DNA of 64,000 nt from Aptenodytes patagonicus (taxonomy: Eukaryota; Chordata; Aves; Sphenisciformes; Spheniscidae): NCBI RefSeq assembly GCF_965638725.1, contig NC_134955.1, positions 70,716,732 to 70,780,731 of the forward strand, written 5' to 3'. How positions within the stretch are numbered: position 1 is the first letter of the stretch; every line of letters begins with the position of its first letter. The translations under genes were made by a program, and so were the position numbers. The notes beneath the pieces are model-generated. The model was not told where the DNA came from. It saw nothing but the letters and a program-made list of their open reading frames with translations, and made no database searches. Positions 1 through 29,100 of the stretch are shown here, one piece after another.

Positions 1-1321
1 TGGAATTGGTACCTTTAAACGGCTCGTATTTCTGCGTTGGGCTGGTGGACACAGGAGCATCCTAAACACACAGAGGGATGGGAAGCAGCGTCTCATCTGG
101 TTCAGCTTGCACTTTTATAGAAGATACGCATATCTGAATAACAACTTAGTACAAAGCATTTTTGGGGGTTGGAGAGAAGGTTGAAGTCCTTCTGCTGCAT
201 GCAGTTTTGCAGAGAAGCCATTTTCTCCCATTCTGGTCTCATTGAACTGGCAAATCCTTTGTTTTGTATTTTTCCATCTCTGCACAAATGGAGCAGGAGT
301 CTTTTCTGCCATTCAAGTGAATGAGATGTGGTAGCACCTTTTTGGCTTGGATCGTTTAAGAACTACTGAGTTGCAGAAGTGAAGGTCAGGGGCAGAGGCT
401 GTTAAGAGTGAGGCTTCATTTGAAAACTCTGAGAAATACGACATGGGAGGGGAGAGCGTGCAATGCTAACCCTGAGACAGGCGCCCTTTGAGAAATCTAA
501 CTCAGAGTTCAAGTGGCGCATTTGGCTTACCTGATACACAGGTAGAAAACAAAAAGCGGAGAGAAGTTTAATCTTAAAAATGACACGATGTTGTCCCAGG
601 AACTGGTGCAGAGAAACGCAGGAGCTAAGCAGTTGGAAGGGAGAGGGGAGGTCACGGGCCCAACCGTATCAGCTGCTGAGGTGATTGTCAAGGGTCAGCA
701 TGGGTAGAAGACACCGGTCAGCGTGCCAAGACAGGGAGAGACAGGCTTTCCAGAGGAGCCTACAGGAACATGATCCAGCAGGACAAAGGCTGAGATGGGG
801 TTGAGTCTTCCCTGCAAACCCGTCGGCTGATAAATATTTAGAAGGGAGGAGAACTGTTTAGGTTAGTGGCTGATGCTTGTCGCAAGATGTAGGAGGTATA
901 AACATATTCGGGCTGCAGATGATGGGAGGGTTGCGCCTCCTCACAACACTCTGGCTCTGAGATAACTTCCCAATAGAAGCAGAGGGCGTAGCTTATTTCA
1001 AGGTGGAGGATGTCAGTTTGGAAGAGGTTTGTAGCACATTGCATGTGCCTGTGGTTGAGAGGGGCAGATTCTGGTTCAAGAAGCTGCTTCTAGTCATCTG
1101 TTCCTTGTATATCCCGCTTTAGTGTTTTTATCAGAAGCGATGCTGGAAAATGAGGTAACTGATTTAAAGAATAAAATACCCGAGATATTTAGGAGAACCG
1201 ATATCCCTCCAATCTGTAGAAACCTGTGAGCAACAAGAAGTTTGTTCCTCCTCGGTAGTTATACCATGTCCTTCGCATTTTGCCACTAACCATTTTGGAT
1301 TCTGTTTGTGTTTGATTGCAG
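1..1321 (+). other. MAP4K5: Part of the last intron of MAP4K5
   Basis: This stretch lies upstream of the MAP4K5 terminal exon and ends in a polypyrimidine-poor but usable acceptor, TTGATTGCAG, whose AG is at 1320-1321. I looked for the preceding MAP4K5 exon and found none, so the rest of the gene lies before the window. No repeat or RNA gene was recognised here. The open frames on the minus strand have no recognisable similarity to anything. Confidence 0.6.
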
Positions 1322-1409
1322 AGTGGTAGTGTTAGAAAGCAGGCCAACAGAAAATCCGACTGCACACAGCAATCTCTACATCTTGGCTGGACATGAAAAT
1401 AGTTACTAA
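1322..1409 (+). CDS. MAP4K5: MAP4K5 terminal coding exon (partial gene, C-terminus only)
   Basis: MAP4K5 (GCKR/KHS1) is a cytosolic STE20-family serine/threonine kinase that acts upstream of JNK signalling and carries a C-terminal citron-homology domain. Only its last 28 residues and the stop are in this window. The exon opens with the third base of a split codon at 1322. It then reads [12 protein letters not shown], a further seven residues, and a final ILAGHENSY before TAA at 1407-1409. This tail matches the strongly conserved MAP4K5 C-terminus as I know it from mammals. Gene order supports the call, because MAP4K5 is the expected neighbour upstream of CDKL1 on the same strand. The kinase domain and most of the citron-homology domain lie before base 1. 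Confidence 0.9.
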
Positions 1410-1984
1410 GCAACAGTAACCTAACGCAAATAACAGAGTGGATCTGCCACACGAGGAACGGAGAAGCATTAGGAAACTCAGTACAAGCGGGACTGTGACT
1501 TACTGTTTGTTTTCTTGACACGTGAATGATGTTGGTTTAGGGTGGAAATCAATACATTTTTGCAGCTGGGAACGGCTGGTTCTGTCTCTTGCCACTGTGT
1601 GGTTGGTTATATCGAGTTTGCTTAATAAAAGCTATGAGATAAATAGCCCTTTACTCATTAGTTATAGGGAAACAGAGCCTTTTAAAAAACGTTTTGCAGT
1701 AAAGGTGCCATAAACGGTTAAATATTTTACTTCCCTTGGATCTTCCTTATATTCTGTAGATATAGATATAGTGCTGGCTGTTTCCCTGTTTTATACTGAC
1801 TCTTATTCTTAATAAAAAAGATTTGTGTAGGAAGTGAAAGTATCTGCAAAGCTTTTTGGTTTTAAATCTGCCATTCAGTATGGCTTTGTATAATAGACTA
1901 TTTAATCCTTATTTATTAATCTGCTGCTAGAATGGTGTAATGTATCTAACTTTTAGCAAAGGAAGGTTGCAGAGCAGCTTACAA

Positions 1985-2010
1985 TTTTTTTTTTTTTTTT
2001 TTTTTTTTTT
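1985..2010 (+). repeat. 26-nt poly(T) tract flanked by short direct repeats
   Basis: An uninterrupted run of 26 T lies inside the MAP4K5 3' UTR. TTACAATT occurs at 1979-1986 and again at 2009-2016, bracketing the run. It could be a simple homopolymer expansion or the antisense tail of a minimal retro-insertion. Confidence 0.85.
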
Positions 2011-2193
2011 ACAATTGTATAAAGATTTGATTATTCTTTTTTCTTGTAGGGATGTAGTGCATTATTGAGGGGTATGTTACAATGTTGGTTGATCTTGTAA
2101 AAATGCAGTTTTGTACAACAAAGTATTTTGTATTGGATTTTTTTTTGCCTGCAGAATTGCCATAAAAGGGATTTTATTTACTACTAGATGTAG

Positions 2194-2345
2194 GGTGTGT
2201 GTACACAAAATATAATATTGATATTGGACATGTTGCTACTGGGTGGGTGTGTACAATATACGTGTGTGTGCATGTGCGCATGTGTGTTAAGTTGACCGGC
2301 AGTGTGTATTTTTTTTATATATATATATGTTTATATATATATAAA
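2194..2345 (+). repeat. TG/CA and TA dinucleotide microsatellite cluster
   Basis: Interrupted GTGTGTGT, GTGTGTGTGCATGTGCGCATGTG and TATATATATATG tracts follow each other within about 150 bases in the MAP4K5 3' UTR. Alternating purine-pyrimidine runs of this kind are length-polymorphic and can adopt Z-DNA or cruciform structures. Confidence 0.8.
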
Positions 2346-2665
2346 AACGTACAAAATATATATGCTTTATTTTCATAAATTAGGGATAAGCCTTGTGACG
2401 TGAAATGGAAATTGTACCTGGTCATCATCCTTAATGAATGAAAGTATCATGTATCAAGCTGCCCATGACGTATAGGTTATTTATACTGTTCCAGAGGGGA
2501 GCCTATAGCGATAACTGAGCTTACGAGCTTTTTTGGTTCGTACAGCCATCCAACTGTTGTCAGTCAGACAGTCGTTTGGAAATGGTTATTTCCCCAGCTG
2601 TGTAGTATAAATAAATATGATAAGAACCAGTATTCTATATTAAAGCTTTCGATCACTTTTTCCCT

Positions 2666-5600
2666 CTCCCTATTTTGTCACCTGCATTTTTCTTTCTCTT
2701 TTTATTTCTCCATTAAAGAGTCACATCGGTTCCTTTTGTCTTCCTCATTAATTACAGTTCTTGAGGTACCATTAAATATAAATACAGACTGACTACAGGA
2801 TAGCATCTGGTTTTACTACCTCACATTAACCTGCTAGCTTTGATGTCAGTAAACACAGTCCACAGGCAGATACAGTAGCAGTTCATAAACATTTGGATTG
2901 AGGGTTTTTTAGACGAAATCCTACAGCATACCGCTGCCTACTCAGTTCCTGTGATCTGCTACCCTAGGGAAGACAGGTTAGAAGCTTCACACGTCATTTT
3001 AATCAAGCAGTAAAGGTAAGTGCGTTACAGCGGCACGGCCCATCCTAGGGCTCTGCTGACACAGCGGAGCCGGCGTGGTTTGATCTTTAACTCGCAACCT
3101 GAGGAATGGGGCGCTGGGTTGTCTGCTGAGGCATCAGACTACGTGATTCATAATTTAACATTGACGGAATTAACTCGGCACACATGATGACTCGGTAATG
3201 CCTGTTTCTTACTAGGTACAGCTGGAGTTTTATGTTGTTCTGAAGGTCTGGAAGGAAAAACAGACTTGCACATAATTTAGCATTTTATCCACTTAGCATT
3301 GTCATTCAAAACTAATTCTTGTTATTGACTTGATAGTTAAATCAAGTCTAGCTTTTCAGTTCTGAAACCGTATCAAAGTTTAATACATAGTGTACAGATA
3401 AAACTTAAAAATCAGTTCACATTAGCTGTAATTGAATCAGCGGTATTAAAAGAGGGACGTGTAATTTCTGTGTTTCAAAGAAAGCGAGTTCTCTAGAACT
3501 GAAATTACTTCTCCCTAGGTAACGGTGATTGGTGATTAACCCTCAAATGGTATAACTCCTAGTCTACAAAGACTTTAAAACGAAAATGAAGACAAAGTGA
3601 AGCACCGGGTGTAGATGTTGTAGAGCAAACGCTTTCACTTAATTCACCTCATTCACTGCAGAAGGTAATTTTGGCTTCATCTTTGAAAACGCTTAAAGAA
3701 GATCTCTAAAAGACTAGAGAAATCTGTAAATAAAATATGAATATTTATGGAGAATAACTGGAGTAAATAACTATTAGGTCGTGACACTGTCATGGAAAAA
3801 CGAACTGAAAGTATTTTTCTTTGAATGACATGAATGACTGGTGATTTGCTGAATCATAAAAAATGAATCTAGGAAAGTCCTCATTTAATCAAACCTTTTT
3901 TAGCTGTTAAAGCATTTCTAATGGCATATTCTGAAATGCTTTGTCTGGTCTGGTTTTATAGACAGTGGCATTTTTGGCATGATCTGCAAGATACTGTTTC
4001 CTAGTGTAAAAACTCACTTATTACTCTTAGTGGAGTATAGCACAACGGATTTGCATGTTTCATAGCCGAACCGGCCAGTCTCAGTGACTCTGACTAGTAT
4101 AATTTGTATTTGTTAGACTGTTTAAGTTAGTCTGGTATTGTCTGTATCTTTATGTTTTTGTGACATTTCAACCAGGGTTGAGAAAGCCTAGTGTGTGGTT
4201 TTGGAGTTTATAAAGCAAGAGCTTGCTCACCCCCTCAGTACTCTTTTGGCAGATATCAAAGTATTAGTTATTTGGTGCACAAGGTTCATGTATTCAACTT
4301 GAAAGCCCTAAAAGAGGCTCCCAGTGCTCTTTGAAGTAGAAACGGTATTTGAAGAGCAGCCTGTAGATTGGTCTCTTGATTTCCTAACCAAATTCGTTGT
4401 AACTGAAAAATAGTGACTGTAATTGTGATGACATCTCTCTAAACGATGAAAGGTACAACGCATCAGCGAGCCACTATGCCTCTGAATGAAAAGGACAAGA
4501 CTGGGAGACTTTCTGAAATGTACTTTTTACCTTCTTTAGTCATTAGATTGTAACTGAGACTCTAACTGCACTCGTTCCGGTTTGTGTAACTAGGCTTTGT
4601 TCTACGTACATTTCTGTTGCAGTTCATTTCAGTCTATGCCAAATAAACTATGCTTTATTTGATACCTAGATGTGGTGTGGTAGACTTGCTGGGAACAATA
4701 CGTTATCGGACATATCTCGAAGGCAGTAAGCTGGTCTCCAGGTTTTATGGCAGTCAGTGGGAAGGGCCTGATCCAGGGTTGGCCACTCTTCTCAATCCTA
4801 CAGACGGCCTGGGAGCCACACGACATCTCCCACGTACAGTGGGGTCGACTGGAGGAAAGGGAGGTCTGAGGACAGCACAGAAATGGGAAATCAGAATTGG
4901 CAGTGGCAGCCTCTTTCCAGGTAGCTTCGTGCTACCCAGCACTCTGCTCCAGCACAGCCCTGCCGCCAGTTGCCTGGAGTCACCACGGAACCACTCGTGA
5001 GTTGTCTGGCTTGAAAACCAAGGGCTGGCTACCTCGTGCCCGGTTCATCGGGCAGATAGCAAGGTGGCTGGTGGGCTCTAAAGGAGGGTGGCTTAGAATA
5101 AGAAAACGTGAACAGGACCCTTTGACACTCCACCCTGGACACAGCTCAGTCTCAGCAGGATCTAGAGCAGTTTATACAAGCCTTGCCCTTGCGCGTTTCC
5201 CATCTGCATACTGCGAGTGGTTCAGCCCTTGGTCCGTCTGTACCCCAGATCTTCAGGGATGTGCTGAGGTAGAGGGAGAAGGGGGTTTGTGAATGCGCCT
5301 TTAGACAATGCAATCACTAGTTACTGGTAAATAAATACAGATAAATATTCCTCCTCTGCAGAAGATTGTTCCCACTGTGGGTAAATCTCAGCATCAGCCT
5401 GTATGTGTAAGTGATTGCCACCATAAAAGACCATCTGTGTCAGGGTGTGAGGAAATGGCTAAGGAGCCACAGACCTAAACGGGTGCACAAGGAAAGTTGA
5501 TGCAAAGGTAAGAGATGGAAACGCTCGCTGAAAGGGTCTAATTCCTGGTGGAAGCTCATGAGGTGGCAGACGCTTGAGGTGCTCGAACTGCACAGAGGGG

Positions 5601-5900
5601 AGATGTTCCAGGGAAACGCAACGTCTCCCAGGCCCCACACCAACGCGGAGGCAGGAATGTCTGTGTGCCAGCACTTGAAGCGATGCCTGTCCCCGGGCAT
5701 CCCAAATACGCCACCCTTCTTACCCTGCGCAGGCACCAAGGCCTCCAGGCCTCCCCGGGGAACAGCGTCCCCGCCTCTCCCCTGCTGCTGCTTGGAGACG
5801 GTGCCCGGGGTGCTAGAGGAAAGGGCTGTGCGTGCTGGTTGAAGCCTGACGGCCATGGGGGAGGTGTTCCCTCTTCCTCCCAACCCTGTGGGGAAACCAG
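2666..5900. other. Intergenic region between MAP4K5 and CDKL1
   Basis: About 3.2 kb lie between the inferred MAP4K5 3' end and the CDKL1 CpG island. The first 2 kb are AT-rich with no recognised repeat. From about 4,650 to 5,290 the GC content rises and two overlapping frames of 116 and 131 codons stay open on the plus strand. Neither translation resembles a family I know, and there is no sign of splice structure or of a start context. I therefore treat them as chance. Further AATAAA motifs at about 3,730 and 4,640 could mark longer MAP4K5 transcripts. Confidence 0.5.
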
Positions 5901-5939
5901 AGCCCTCCGTGGAAAAGCAGAGCGCTGGAGACGGGTAAA

Positions 5940-23664
<17,725 letters not shown>

Positions 23665-24348
23665 CCGGATGGCAGGTTAAAAACTGTTTATTGTTCAAAG
23701 TTCGAGTCATTCAGAATTTTTAAAAGGAGGATACGTGGTGGAAAACTAAATTAATACATGTTATGACATCTACAAAAGTGGTCTGTCAAGTAATGTATTC
23801 TGGGTCACTACTGGAAGGAAAGTGATGCACCAAGAAAGCTCCAAGCTCACGTTAGTCAGTGTTTTGTGTACAAAGGAAAATACATTTGTTTTGCTTTAAT
23901 TCGTGATTGTATACTGGTTTGGGATTGTATAGTGGTTCAGGAGTACCGCAACCCAGTGTTTACAGGCTGAATTTAAAAACTCTTGCCTGTCTATCACCTG
24001 TATTTCAGACTTGGCAGAGGAACTGCAACCTCGCCAAATAAATCAGAGTCCCACCGGGTCAACACAGCAATAGTGCTTTGGGCTGAGGCTAAGTCACTGA
24101 TCCCGCAGGGAACCGGCAACGTATTGCCTGTGCCAGTAGAAGAGAGATGTACGTGTTTGTGGAGCCGAGCCTGATGAGAGGCTACCGAACCGGTCCAGTT
24201 AGTTATAAACCTGCTGAAATAGCACTGCTTTAAAGATAGGTCTGTCTTACATACTGCGTTTCTAGATCACAAAGTATCAGAAGTACTGGTAATGACTTAG
24301 ACTTAATGGAAGGCTCGACAGGCGCTGCTACCAGGAGAACGTATAAAC

Positions 24349-24354
24349 AATAAA
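24349..24354 (+). terminator. CDKL1: Probable CDKL1 poly(A) signal AATAAA
   Basis: AATAAA lies 685 nt after the CDKL1 stop and is followed by TGTTGTTTCTTT, a good downstream U/GU-rich element. A second signal near 24,613-24,620 (GAATAAAATAAATG) could serve longer transcripts. Confidence 0.7.
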
Positions 24355-24639
24355 ACCTGTTGTTTCTTTAGTCTTTTCAGAGTTTCTCCTGCCTGTTTCT
24401 TCCTTGCATTATGAGGTTGTTTTTATTTGCTGTTTCTGTCAATAGTGAAGTCACTTGCCTGTAGTGTTACAGAAATTGTTTTTATCAAAAATAATTCATG
24501 AATATAATTTATAACATTGGCCAGACACAGGCGGGAATTCTACCTAAGCATATGTATTAGAATGCTTCTTGGGTTTTGTGTAATCTCAGGATGTAGTATT
24601 GTGTTGATTTTGAATAAAATAAATGTAGCTCATTTTTCC

Positions 24640-25580
24640 AGTTTACTGGATGTGTTTTACTGTATAGAGTTTTACTACTGGGCAAGGAACGCCCTCTTTC
24701 TCCTTGAAACCTAGAGCAAAAATGTTTTCTTTTCCCAGTACTGTTCTGTGTTCAACAACAGTAAAAGCAATTTCAATGGGACAGGTGCCATATCCTTACA
24801 GAGTGTGCCTGTCTGCCTTTTATTTCATATTACAATTTATTATATTTTAATCTTGAACATTGTGTCCATAGATCGTGTTGGTTGCGCTCAGAAAGCTTTG
24901 GCATTCCGGTACTTTCCGTATGGATATTCAGCCATCTAATCCCGTACACGTGCAAGGCACAGCAGCACCCACGCGCCGTCCGTAAGCAGTAGATAGGACA
25001 CAGCCCTGGGCAGCGCAGGCTGGAGGGAACGTCACCTCTGGACACCGTTCCTGCCCGCTCTGTGCTAGGAGATACCAAGGAGAATCAGCCCCACGACGCA
25101 GCTAGTGCACAATGTTGTCCTTTCCGGTGCTTGGCATCATCTCCTTCAGAGGACAAGCTGACCATCGGGGCAAAGAAAAGAGACTCAGTCATGCCGAGGT
25201 AGCCGTGTCTGAGACATCACTATGAAATCTGCTTTCTTGGAGTCGTCGCCTACCGCCTTTCTCTCCCCTACCACCGAAGCTAGGAATTTGACTAAAAATG
25301 CCATATTCTTCCAGAGGATGAATCATTCTCTTGTTTAGCAGGAGTGATATGGATGCAACTAAAGAGGTACACAGAACTAACTTAGTCCGTGTCAGCATAC
25401 AGCAAAAATGTGTGCAAGGGCTTATCTAAGAGACCCTGCTTCCCCACAAATACAGCAACGTTCCGTTCCTCGGCTCGGTGTTTATGAGAAGGTAAGACTG
25501 CCTGTCTGTAGATCACTCCATTTAAAACAAACAAAGGCTACATGAGTCAAAGCGTGAAGAACAGAAAACAGGCCCATAAG
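24640..25580. other. Convergent intergenic gap between CDKL1 and DMAC2L
   Basis: The two genes meet tail to tail here. I see no gene or repeat in this interval. Plus-strand AATAAA motifs further on (for example 25,745) fall inside the DMAC2L 3' UTR, so antisense overlap of read-through transcripts is possible. Confidence 0.55.
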
Positions 25581-25584
25581 CTAT

Positions 25585-25590
25585 TTTATT
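25585..25590 (-). terminator. DMAC2L: Probable DMAC2L poly(A) signal AATAAA (minus strand)
   Basis: TTTATT on the plus strand gives AATAAA about 440 nt beyond the DMAC2L stop. It is followed on the minus strand by TGTTTTCTGT, a plausible downstream element. A second AATAAA overlaps the stop codon itself. Confidence 0.6.
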
Positions 25591-26027
25591 AAATCATCAC
25601 CCATTGACTGGGCGAGATTCTCGGGGAGTAAACGGCTCTCATTCATTCCCACAGCATGGACATCATGCAATAAAAGCGTACAGCGCTGCCGTTTCACAAC
25701 ACTGACGTTCTTCCCACTGTCATTTTGCACAAGAATTGCTGTGCAATAAAGTATTTGAAAACTTCTCATTGATGTATTGACAGCTTCCTATAAAAACAGG
25801 AAAAAAATGACCATGCACAGAAGGCTACCTTCTCTGCGGTTGATTCACCGTATAGTTTAAGCTTAGTAAGACTTAATTGCATAAAAGCTTGCATACAGCT
25901 TTTGAGGCTGGATCGGGAGATCTGGGCTTATTTCCATACCTGGAAATACAGTAGCGTCTACAACTTAATTTATGCAACACAGGATAAATACTATGAAATC
26001 AAATACATCTGTTACGTGCAATTGCGT

Positions 26028-26142
26028 TTATTCTAAATCCAGCTCCAGCTCTAGGTTTGGCAGTGCCTGCTGAAGGATGCGAACAGTAGTTTCTTTCTCT
26101 CTTATTCCAGGAAGGTCACTCAGATACAAATATTCAAGGTTC
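26028..26142 (-). CDS. DMAC2L: DMAC2L last coding exon
   Basis: Completes T162 and encodes residues 163-199, beginning NLEYLYLSDLPGIREKE (a leucine-rich repeat) and ending LELELDLE. The stop TAA occupies 26030-26028 and lies within AATAAA at 26032-26027. Acceptor AAATATTTATAG. Confidence 0.94.
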
Positions 26143-29100
26143 CTATAAATATTTAAAAAGAAAAGTCAGCAACTACTATTTAACTGTTGACACAGAAATT
26201 AGACAAAAGATTATTCTACCATAGTTTTTTGGAGGATTTTAAAAGGTTCTAATGTAAGTTTTTTTCTGAAGTGGGTCCTTAAAAGTTTTTAGCTCACACT
26301 AAGTTCAGTCCTTCTACACAGGTTAAAAAGAGATCCTGGACCCCCCACATCATGAAGCTTCCTTTGTATTAAACAGTATTTAATAATTTCAGTAGCAATT
26401 TAGTAAAAGTTATTTTAATGTTAATAATAATGTAGAAAGTCCTTAATAATAGCTTTCTGCAGGATGAAATCCAAGTCACCACATCACCCATTTGTAGACG
26501 TCTGTTAACTCCGTGTAATACTAAACAGTTCCGAGTTACTTTAAGGCCACGGTTCAATAAGGCACCTACGGATGCGCTGCAGAGCTACAGAGCTGCACGG
26601 TATCCCACCCATGCCTGAGCGCTAGAAGACACAGCTCTGCCCTAAGACCTTGCAGGCTACAGTGAGCACGAGGTAACCGAGCGATAGGAAGCAGTGTGAG
26701 GTGTAGGAAGACAGTAAGTTGCAGGACACCGTCAAAGCCTGCCCTGAAAAGGGACTGCAGCAGGGGGGGGCAGGAGTAGAAACCAAGGTGATCATTCATT
26801 ACTTATTCTCAAGCAAAACCCACCTCGTGTGCCAGCGTGAAAGGAAGCTGCACGCATTACTGCTCTTGCAAAGGTTGTGTGTCGGCAGAGGGCACGTGTC
26901 CTGCTCTAATTTGCGCAGCAATCAACATTGCGTAAGTTAATTCAAGCGTCAATGGGAGATGCTGTGCTCAGCTCTGAGGACAGCAGCGCAGCTATGGATT
27001 CACGTACCGCGGCGGACGATCCTGGCTTTCTCAGCTGCAGGCCTCAGTGCTACACAACTCCCTGACACCAGCCTTACAAGGCTGATTAATATGCGTATGT
27101 TAATCCGCACGGCTTTTCAGAGCTATCCACAACACTGTCTTCAACCACGCTTGAAGAAACGTTTCCTGCGCTGGCAGTGCCATCCCTCCCAGGCTGTCAT
27201 TCAAGTCAGTCCCCAAACCCAGCCATCCCACAGCCTCGCACAGGTCTGAAACAGCCCAGAAACATTCAGACTTCAGCCCTTCAGCCAACACGATCCCGAA
27301 ACAGCAGGGTGGTAACAGCTAGGGAGCAAGACCACCTCAGCAGCTCACGTACGTCAGCTTGTGCAGTGCAATGATGCCTTTATCTGTGACGTTCCCACAG
27401 GAAATTATCTTCAGCTGGAGGAGACTCTTCTGTAGATTCTTCGTCTCGCTGAGCCTCTGCAGACACTCGTCCTGTATGTAAATACACTTCTGCAGCTTGA
27501 TTTCTGTAACATGTTCAAGACCATCTGGAAAGACAAAAATGAGTACTTGCTTCAGAATACCAGGAACAACCCGTACTCGTTAAGTTCTCACTCGCCAATT
27601 TAGTAACTGCCTCCAAAACCACACAGCAACACGCTCCTCTGTATAGCGAGGCTGTAACGCGCAATGAAGCTCCAAAGTCCCTTTATGGAACTTCAAATCT
27701 ATGAAAACCCCCCGGGTGTGTATCCTTTTGGTAAGATTCTAAGAGCTCTGACATGGGCAAGTAACAAAAAAAGCTCTACAAGTTTGGGAGATAAACAATG
27801 GCTCTGAATTAGGAACATAATAATGCAGGAAATTCAAGGTACCCTGCCAATAAAAAATAAAATGGTCTGTTCCCCACTTTGGTTTTTGTTATTTAAAGGA
27901 GACCTGAAACTATCTCTTTTTTATTTTGTACGAAACTGAGAGCTTGCTGCTTTTTTTTTTGTCTTTGAAGACATCATAAATGCCTGGAGAACAAGGAGTA
28001 TTATGACTTCACAGACACCAAAAACGTCCCTTGGTTTAGAAGAAAAAGAATATTTAAAGTAGTGCTTTTTGCTACCAACTATTTAACTATGAACTCAATG
28101 AAATAGCAAATCTTTGCCGCACTTCCTTAGTGCTGCTGTCACTTCAGGTAAGGGCTGATGAAGTTCCCAATCTCTTTCTGCTTCACACCACACCTCCAGC
28201 AAAATCTCAGGAACTACTGAATGTTTGTAGAGCCATTTAAGGAAAAAAGAAAAAACGAAAAAGATTTGAAAAGATTTCTCCATATCTTACTAAGGAACGA
28301 GAAAACGACCCGGTTATTTGTATTTTGATGCAACTGAAAGAACTAAGAGCATTCAGTATAATCTTTGCACGGCTGTGTCTACATTACCCAGATAGTCAAA
28401 TCCTCTGTACATGATGCAAGAGTCAGTGGCATTAATTGCTTCTATCTTGTACTTCCCCAGGGGCCCCGTTGGGAGGCCGTTGTAGTCCTGCTGCCATTTC
28501 TGATAGCCTTGATAGCGCACCAGGGCACCACATCGCAACAGCCATTCTGAAGCTGCCCTGTCAGGGCCAACGGCTTGTATACGTTCGTAGTCCACTCTGC
28601 CAAGACAGAAGGAGCATTCACCTGGTTTCTATAACGTGGCAGATTTATTGTCTTTACAATAATGCTACCGCACAACAAATATTTGGGTATATGCATGATA
28701 AGATGTCAGAAAAGTAAAAATATGATTTACTGGAAGTGGTTTACGTATAATTATTTGGATTGTGCTGGTTCTTAAGCAGTCTGGCATAAGGTTTTTTAAA
28801 ACTTGTTTTAAATGGCAGTTACTTTTGGTAAAAAAAGAAAGAATACAAATGCAACTTGACTTGGCACGTGTTAACCCTTCTCATCGATTGTTTCCTTCCA
28901 TGTCTGTAAGGAGAGATAAAAAAATGCCTTTCTCTACCCAGAGTAAGGCTTTACGACAATTGCAAATTTGTCCCCCAAACATATTTTGATTATATAAAAA
29001 CTGAACATTGCCTGTCACATGTGTGTCACTCCTGAAGCCTTCTTCTCAACAATTACAGTATTTCAAAAAGACACACTTCGGCAATTAGTTAAAGTCCCTG

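Larger units (their letters stand above)
1410..2665 (+). other. MAP4K5: MAP4K5 3' untranslated region (end approximate)
   Basis: The AT-rich sequence after the MAP4K5 stop holds several candidate poly(A) signals: AATAAA at 1624-1629, 1811-1816 and 2610-2615, and ATTAAA at 2639-2644. The distal pair is followed by a T/GT-rich stretch, TTTTTCCCTCTCCCTATTTT, that could act as the downstream element. I infer a 3' UTR of about 1.25 kb. Inside it are a 26-nt poly(T), TG and TA microsatellites, several ATTTA pentamers and one Pumilio-type site, TGTAGATA, at 1755-1762. Which poly(A) site is used cannot be read from the sequence. Confidence 0.6.

Noticed and set aside
1183-1215. Possible penultimate MAP4K5 exon (frame reading PEIFRRTDI)
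   Set aside because: No acceptor/donor pair in phase with the terminal exon, and the residues do not match the family.
4650-5292. Two overlapping plus-strand frames (116 and 131 codons) upstream of CDKL1
   Set aside because: No similarity that I recognise, no splice or promoter signs, and moderate GC content raises open-frame length.
27347-27352. Alternative donor GTGAGC for the third DMAC2L coding exon
   Set aside because: It is closer to consensus than GTACGT, but using it shifts the frame into an immediate stop in the last exon.
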